Shown: piece by piece, positions 61,201-64,000 of the stretch
Numbering within the stretch: position 1 is the first letter of the stretch
Layout of the letters: each line of letters opens with the position of its first letter
Assembly: GCA_000727475.1 (NCBI GenBank)
Contig: KL647305.1
Coordinates: 1,943,687 to 2,007,686 of the forward strand
Origin: Sarcocystis neurona
Taxonomy: Eukaryota > Apicomplexa > Conoidasida > Eucoccidiorida > Sarcocystidae
Direction: 5' to 3'
Length of the DNA stretch: 64,000 nucleotides
Notes under the pieces: model-generated
Told to the model about the DNA's origin: nothing
The model's input: the letters and a program-made list of their open reading frames with translations, nothing else
The model's database searches: none
Program-made: the position numbers and the translations under genes

Positions 61201-64000
61201 TTGCCCCTCGCGTCTACTGTCCCGGAACACCAGGCCTCCACTGTGTACAGCATCAGCTGTCCAAGCAGCTACCGCAGCCAGAGAAGCAGCTGCAGCAACA
61301 ATACTTGGACGTCCTCTTTCTTCAGCGGCAGCAGCAGCAGGTCGTACGGTAGCAGCTGGACAGTTGACGGCGGCAGCAGCACTCAACGCGGCAGTAGCGG
61401 CGCGCCGATCGGGGAGGGACGCAGCGGCCGGGCGCTTCTTCAGAGGGGCAGCTGCAGCAGCTCTTACCGCCTCAACAGCAACATCTCTCAGCAAAAAAGT
61501 GGACAACGGGAGACGACAAGCAATCTCGCAACATGGGAAGCGGCGAATGATGCATCTGCCGGTGTTCTCCAACGGCAGCAGCAAGAAGAGCAACCACAGC
61601 GACCTCTTCGCGGTGGACCGTATCGAAGGAAGACGCAGCAGGAAAAGCCGCCCGGAGGCAGTGTTGGCGCTACGGAAAAGGATGGAGCAGCACTGGCAGC
61701 CGCAACTACTGGAAGACCAGTACCGGTAGGAGTTAGATCAGTGAAAACAGGGAGAGCGGCTCTAATAGCAGGTGTCGGCATCTCTGCAGGAGGAACAGCA
61801 GCAGCAGACGCACCAGCACCGGAATCTGACGCGGGAGGTTTCTCGTCCTCAACAGCAGCACCTACGTCTGCGTTTGGTGAAGCTTCCTTGCGTCGACCAC
61901 CCAGGGACAGCAATAGCAAGAGCAGAGAGAACACGCCGGAGAATTACAAGAGACTGCTGCTGGAGAAGCAACAGCAGCAGCACTTGGTTCTTGCGTGCAA
62001 TCAGCTGCAGCAGAGTGGTGGAAAATACGGAAGAAAAACAGCGTCCTCTCTAGATTTCATCCCTCCCCACCGGAGTGCAGCAGCAGCAGCAGCAGCAAGG
62101 ACTGGGTGCGGAGCTGCCAGCAACAGCAGCGGCAATGCCAGCAGTCGCAGCAGGGAGACTCTCAGGAGGTTGGGAAGCGACAGAAGTTACACACACACCC
62201 CCAGGCGACGGAGGCGCAGCTGCAGCAGCGGCGGGGGAAAAGAAAAGCGAGTCGAAAGCAGCGACAACTGCCAAAGTAATGATAACGATAGCCTCTGCGG
62301 CATCGGGAGGCATACTGCTTCACGTGGCGTCCAGGAGCAGCCGGAGCAGCAATGGCGCTCGCTAAAGGCCCCGCCTCAGAAACGTCTGCTAGAGCCGTTG
62401 GAGAGGGCGCAGGGACTGACAGGGAGAGAGCGTCAGGCTCACCGTCCTATGCAGCAGCAGCAGCAGAAGCAGCCACAACAGCGGGGGGAGCAGCGTCGGC
62501 CTCAGCAGCACCTCCGAGAGGTGAAGACGAAGGCTTGCGCTGCTGATCCTCACAGAAGGGCAACGCGTAGCATTTCATCCTTTGAATCGCCTGGGCGGGA
62601 ACAGCAGAGGTTGGCGTCAGCTACTGATGATGTTCTTCTGCGGCAGGAGACAGCGGCAGGAGACGAACAAACACAAGAGAAAGAAGAGGATAACGAAGAG
62701 CAGGCGGAATGGTTTGAAACGGAAGTGAGCGAAAGACGGCAGCAGCAGTCTCAAGCAGGCTTTCGGGGAACGCAGACGACACCAACATCCCGCAGGTACA
62801 TCGCAGCAGCTTTTGCAGAAGCGTCTGCTCCTGAAGCGGAAGAGGACGCCAGGCACACTGGCAGCAGCACGACGTTAGCTTACGAATGGGGTGCGTGGGC
62901 AGAGCACAAGGAGCTTCGTCCTCACAAGGGAGACGACATCGCTGAACGACCTGCTGAGCTCCATGCGCCGTTGCCGTTGCAACGCAGTTTTGATGTGCGC
63001 GAGTCTAGCGTTACGAAGAAGGTGGGCAGCCGCAGCAGTCGACCAGGTGTGGCGGGGGGTTTCGAGTCAACGGCTGCTGCTTCTGTTGCTGACACAGGTA
63101 CCGCCGCAGGAAGTCCTGCTGCTGCTTTGGTCCCTGCTGCTGCTGCCCTTGCTGCGGCTCCTTCGAGCATTGACAGCGACAAAGGCAGGGAGGATGCGCA
63201 CTGGAAGTATCTGGAGGACCCGGATATGGCGGCTGTTCTGACGGCCTGCAGGGAGGCGCGGCGGCGGGCCAGCTGGGCGGCGACGCAGTTCCAGGTGCAA
63301 CAGGCGGCGCAGCAGCAGGAGCGGACTCAGAGAGGGGGACACCAACACCAGCAGCAGCGGGGAGCAGAGCAACAGGGACGGCTGCGGACGAGCGTAGAAC
63401 AGCAGCGCCAGCTGAAGCTATTGCTGCCCGAGCAGGCCGAGTGGACAGAGAAGCCTCGTCACTCGCGAAGAGGAAAGCAACAGCAGCACCTGCAAGTGCA
63501 CGGGACGGAGACGCAGCGCAGGAGAAGGAAAGAGATGGAGGCGCAACAACAGCGACAGCGCCTCTCGGCGAAGTTCGCGTCCGGAGGCCGGGGCAGGACT
63601 GGATCAAGAGCAGGCGCACGGCGGGCAAGCGCAGTCACAGCAGAAGACGAGGAAGAGGATTCCGTAGGGAGCGTAGAGGCTGAACTACACAGCAGTCCTA
63701 GCCCTCGCCCCCGGAGCGGCCGCAGAAGAAACAGTAATAGTCGCAGCTGCGGCAGAAGCAGCAGCGGCAGCAGGAGCAAGAGTCGGCAAAGAACAGTGAC
63801 CCAGAGGAGTCGCAAGGGAAGAAACAGCAGAAGCCGCAGCAGCGTCAGCGGCGGTGACAGCTTGCTCAGCAGGGGTGGCAGCAGGAACCCGCCTAGCAGC
63901 AGCACACGCCGCAGCAGAAGCAGCATTCGGAACTCCAGTCGGAGCTGCAGTACGAGTCGGAGCAGCAGGAGAAGCCGTAGCTCCCGCAGCAGGAGTCGCA
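46218..64000 (+). CDS. Very large TPR protein with low-complexity regions (3' partial)
   Basis: Exons: 46218-46809, 47890-48004, 49673-49811, 50760-50960, 52775-53181, 55195-55427, 57700-57938, and 59584 to beyond 64000. Phases agree at every join, giving 2,114 residues before the window ends. The start ATG has a CCACAATG context. Residues 1-130 are Pro/Lys/Ala-rich (PPPPPPGSKG start). Residues 283-642 form helical repeats of the TPR / kinesin-light-chain type: A-D-L-V-x-H-T-L-E-I-R-K-Q-H-Y-G, then CYANLGLLKRLLG, GDEAVPLLLAALDMR and REALDAYKEVW. An Ala/Pro/Gly insertion breaks the array at about 383-440. The last exon carries a Pro-rich stretch, one non-repetitive block (about 923-1030), long Gln/Ser/Ala runs and an Arg-Ser-rich end. 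TPRs bind partner proteins; the partner is unknown. The exon 6 donor is an unusual GTCGGG. A 30-nt phase-neutral segment (58289-58318) may be an extra exon. Confidence 0.83.
51899..51980. repeat. Three exact 27-bp tandem repeats
   Basis: The unit starting GAAAGCACTGGCAGCTG is repeated three times head to tail with no internal mismatch, in intron 4 of the TPR gene. The exactness points to recent expansion. The period is a multiple of three and the + strand is open through it. Confidence 0.95.
52433..52453. repeat. (GT)n microsatellite
   Basis: A GT run in intron 4 of the TPR gene. Confidence 0.9.
53328..53359. repeat. Perfect 15-bp hairpin with 2-nt loop
   Basis: CTAACGTAGAGATGT and ACATCTCTACGTTAG are exact reverse complements separated by CT. 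It lies in intron 5 of the TPR gene, followed by a GT run at 53382-53401. Confidence 0.95.
53895..54110. repeat. Diverged ~66-bp tandem repeats
   Basis: Two clear copies (from about 53938 and 54004) share GTAAACARACSTACGCATA and GCGTATCCGCACGCGT. Partial copies lie on each side. The array is in intron 5 of the TPR gene. Confidence 0.75.
54122..54148. repeat. (TA)n microsatellite
   Basis: A pure alternating TA run directly after the 66-bp repeat array in intron 5 of the TPR gene. Confidence 0.9.
55460..55488. repeat. (TA)n microsatellite
   Basis: A TA run about 30 bp after the exon 6 donor of the TPR gene. Confidence 0.9.
56423..56670 (+). repeat. Ladder of acceptor-like pyrimidine + YAG units
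   Basis: Pyrimidine tracts repeatedly end in an AG, at 56431, 56456, 56486, 56558, 56609, 56639 and 56670. Several are followed by GTG-TTG or GTT-TTG words. The spacing is about 25-70 bp. The ladder lies in intron 6 of the TPR gene, about 1 kb upstream of the acceptor used in the model (57699). Confidence 0.6.
58820..59040. repeat. TA/GT-rich microsatellite cluster
   Basis: Several TA runs (58827-58848, 58931-58950, and shorter ones to 59040) interspersed with GT words in intron 7 of the TPR gene. Confidence 0.8.
59584..64000 (+). CDS. Giant terminal-side exon of the TPR gene (open to window end)
   Basis: Reading from the acceptor at 59583, the frame CTG-GAA-GCC-GAT stays open without a stop for 4,417 nt to the window edge, about 1,472 codons. 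Other frames close repeatedly. Content in order: acidic/Ala-rich start, a non-repetitive piece with MRGLYGESFNS (60040 onward), a Pro-rich stretch (about 60224-60310), a non-repetitive block with DDQFFHLFLPLVDP and RGFYGEPLLLPNP (60424-60750), a long Gln/Ser/Ala/Arg low-complexity region, acidic EEDNEEQAEW (near 62690), and an Arg-Ser-rich region from about 63700. The open length by itself argues for coding. Confidence 0.9.
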   Translation, partial: MEADLKRSVASEARARRGAAGVGGAAVAVGDSRRLQGTAAFEGTAAVSEDDESLFEGASPFWRASAFPFLAAVAKGRQGDLLLFPPDRTAAESLEAYRRLQPTAAATAAPETAAAAARRGVWRCGRGRVAARPSGGGGGAEELPEWRRSISRMRGLYGESFNSLTVASSAILPYVKTEVVGPDILELADTFTFQEALAASAPPPLPPLSPREIAAAPPPAVVPPPPPPPTPAPPPPTAPPLEAALPPPGVRPLLPVVAVPQITRGEMLLQEEGQPAMELNPDAVELLSAWGVAAPVVDSRGRVRSSDQQLLPDDQFFHLFLPLVDPVTNEPFRGFYGEPLLLPNPAVYHAVVAPALEKLLLEEKEELRQQRQRRIQEALPARGVYMRKLGAAKGKRVTAAAVPGGGPLQQDGTQSAQPSGKQPQQRESFTKMSRQQSREGVSGLTKRPSLQGQEGRRSEGTAAAATTRQEERAAPSRAGSAQAADAAKQTAAPAERRLSKTLRSLVKRKSSAASTSKSLAGKQSIGSSNDTEETSRRNNLPLASTVPEHQASTVYSISCPSSYRSQRSSCSNNTWTSSFFSGSSSRSYGSSWTVDGGSSTQRGSSGAPIGEGRSGRALLQRGSCSSSYRLNSNISQQKSGQRETTSNLATWEAANDASAGVLQRQQQEEQPQRPLRGGPYRRKTQQEKPPGGSVGATEKDGAALAAATTGRPVPVGVRSVKTGRAALIAGVGISAGGTAAADAPAPESDAGGFSSSTAAPTSAFGEASLRRPPRDSNSKSRENTPENYKRLLLEKQQQQHLVLACNQLQQSGGKYGRKTASSLDFIPPHRSAAAAAAARTGCGAASNSSGNASSRSRETLRRLGSDRSYTHTPRRRRRSCSSGGGKEKRVESSDNCQSNDNDSLCGIGRHTASRGVQEQPEQQWRSLKAPPQKRLLEPLERAQGLTGRERQAHRPMQQQQQKQPQQRGEQRRPQQHLREVKTKACAADPHRRATRSISSFESPGREQQRLASATDDVLLRQETAAGDEQTQEKEEDNEEQAEWFETEVSERRQQQSQAGFRGTQTTPTSRRYIAAAFAEASAPEAEEDARHTGSSTTLAYEWGAWAEHKELRPHKGDDIAERPAELHAPLPLQRSFDVRESSVTKKVGSRSSRPGVAGGFESTAAASVADTGTAAGSPAAALVPAAAALAAAPSSIDSDKGREDAHWKYLEDPDMAAVLTACREARRRASWAATQFQVQQAAQQQERTQRGGHQHQQQRGAEQQGRLRTSVEQQRQLKLLLPEQAEWTEKPRHSRRGKQQQHLQVHGTETQRRRRKEMEAQQQRQRLSAKFASGGRGRTGSRAGARRASAVTAEDEEEDSVGSVEAELHSSPSPRPRSGRRRNSNSRSCGRSSSGSRSKSRQRTVTQRSRKGRNSRSRSSVSGGDSLLSRGGSRNPPSSSTRRSRSSIRNSSRSCSTSRSSRRSRSSRSRSR

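Noticed and set aside
61021..61593. 190-codon minus-strand Ala-rich frame
   Set aside because: It is antisense to the 4.4-kb open frame of the TPR gene; triplet repeats leave several frames open.

Overview
The window looks like nuclear DNA of an eimeriid coccidian (Apicomplexa; Eimeria or Cyclospora type). The reasons are spliced genes with GT-AG introns, CAG/CTG triplet tracts in introns, intergenic DNA and exons (read as runs of Gln, Ser and Ala), abundant TA/GT microsatellites, and a secreted PAN/Apple-domain protein of the microneme-adhesin type. No bacterial features, CRISPR array, rRNA, convincing tRNA or TTTAGGG-type telomeric repeat was seen. Species cannot be settled from the sequence alone.

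Layout. All four genes that I can support are on the + strand. (1) 148-1200: single-exon secreted protein with three PAN/Apple modules. (2) 7518-17865: nine-exon HUS1-like checkpoint clamp subunit, about 90% intron. (3) 32631-38801: four-exon class II CPD photolyase, 816 aa, with a Ser-rich insertion and a long basic tail. (4) 46218 to beyond the right edge: at least eight exons encoding a protein of more than 2,100 aa with a Pro-rich N-terminus, kinesin-light-chain-like TPRs and a very long low-complexity C-terminal part. Its last exon is open for 4.4 kb to the window end. Exon models were built by hand: splice phase agrees at every junction and the joined peptides match family patterns, but no transcript evidence was available.

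Between the genes, 1.2-7.5 kb is intergenic and CAG-rich in its second half. The stretches 17.9-32.6 kb and 38.8-46.2 kb contain no gene I can support. About 20-32 kb and 39.4-46 kb also lack triplet tracts, which resembles the repeat-rich/repeat-poor segmentation known from Eimeria chromosomes. They carry old tandem duplications, inverted repeats, and one minus-strand patch (23139-23505) that may be a coding relic.

Functionally, two of the four genes are DNA-damage genes: a 9-1-1 clamp subunit and a light-driven pyrimidine-dimer repair enzyme. The second fits an organism whose oocysts lie exposed to sunlight. The PAN protein fits host-cell attachment. The TPR giant has no assigned role.
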